From positions 372,001 to 436,000 of the forward strand of contig NZ_JAPIVT010000002.1 in assembly GCF_026239735.1 (NCBI RefSeq): a stretch of DNA of 64,000 nucleotides, written 5' to 3'. This document shows, piece after piece, positions 63,810 to 64,000 of the stretch. Both the position numbers and the translations under genes were made by a program. Position 1 is the first letter of the stretch; the number at the start of each line of letters is the position of its first letter. The DNA is from Pedobacter sp. MC2016-05 (GTDB taxonomy: Bacteria; Bacteroidota; Bacteroidia; Sphingobacteriales; Sphingobacteriaceae). The notes beneath the pieces were generated by a model, which worked only from the letters and a program-made list of their open reading frames with translations, was not told where the DNA came from and ran no database searches.

Positions 63810-64000
63810 TTAATCCAAATCTGCAAAAACATCATCCAGAAGAAGCTCGAAACGGGGGAAAACAGACGAAGTAATCTTTTCGCTCAGGGTAAATATTTTT
63901 GAAGGCTGAAATTTACCGATATTGTTAAGAGTGTAAATAAGAATGTTTGATCACTTTGGCTAACCACCCAATATTCTTTCACACCAAACTCTTCATAAAC
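63810..64000 (-). pseudogene. Uma2-family (DUF820) endonuclease-like gene, C-terminal part, frameshifted
   Basis: Reading from the window edge on the minus strand, one frame gives VYEEFGVKEYWVVSQSDQTF, typical of Uma2 C-terminal strands (EYGVKEYWIVDP in relatives). After a one-base loss near 63938-63943 the next frame continues LIYTLNNIGKFQPSKIFTLS, then SSVFPRFELLLDDVFADLD and the stop at 63810-63812. Uma2 proteins have a PD-(D/E)xK fold and unknown physiological role, often in many copies. The N-terminal part lies outside the window. Confidence 0.7.

Overview
The window is about 64 kb of AT-rich chromosome from a Bacteroidota, most likely a Pedobacter-like member of the Sphingobacteriaceae. 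The evidence is a type IX secretion (T9SS) plug protein, a type B (gliding-motility-associated) C-terminal sorting domain, a TamL-type lipoprotein, SusC-style plug motifs, promoters of the TTTG-N19-TAnnTTTG type, and little sign of Shine-Dalgarno sequences. No rRNA, CRISPR array, complete transposon or complete prophage was seen.

Layout. 1-6.2 kb is the distal part of a histidine operon (hisD 3' end, hisC, hisB, hisH, hisA, a small membrane protein, hisF, hisIE), followed by a WD40 gene. 7.2-14.8 kb (minus strand) has a 1962-residue alpha-2-macroglobulin-like protein with an embedded SusC-type plug segment, a small carboxypeptidase-regulatory-domain protein and an NlpC/P60 hydrolase. 14.8-28.1 kb is mostly core: UspA, serine hydrolase, ferredoxin, LuxC-like acyl-CoA reductase, a frameshifted T9SS cargo gene, ftsE, grpE-dnaJ, a DUF3829 lipoprotein, a 2'-5' RNA ligase-like gene with a nonsense codon, tamL and a TrmH-family methyltransferase. 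A tRNA-Cys follows.

28.2-36.7 kb is an accessory, decaying stretch: a tyrosine-recombinase remnant, an HxlR regulator diverging from an SDR gene, several frameshifted genes and unrecognised lipoproteins. 36.7-42 kb returns to metabolism (pyrD, an Rrf2 regulator with an NAD(P)-binding oxidoreductase, nudK, an ABC-F ATPase). 42.2-47.9 kb has the T9SS plug protein and a plus-strand cluster of exported proteins: FGE-fold, Gfo/Idh/MocA, ApbE and a hydroxypyruvate-isomerase-like TIM barrel. 47.9-55.2 kb is mixed (alpha-amylase, thioesterase, antiporter, EVE, VOC, holA, HsdR-N). 55.4-60.3 kb is a minus-strand four-gene cluster (TIM barrel, Gfo/Idh/MocA, tandem DUF1080, second Gfo/Idh/MocA) that fits periplasmic 3-keto-glycoside breakdown. 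valS and the frameshifted end of a Uma2-family gene close the window.

Three themes stand out. The first is the two nearby exported oxidoreductase/TIM-barrel clusters. The second is at least seven broken genes, mostly accessory, while the core genes are intact. The third is a dispersed palindromic intergenic repeat family (five copies), some copies carrying a smaller nested palindrome at the same site. All assignments come from reading motifs; no database search was done.
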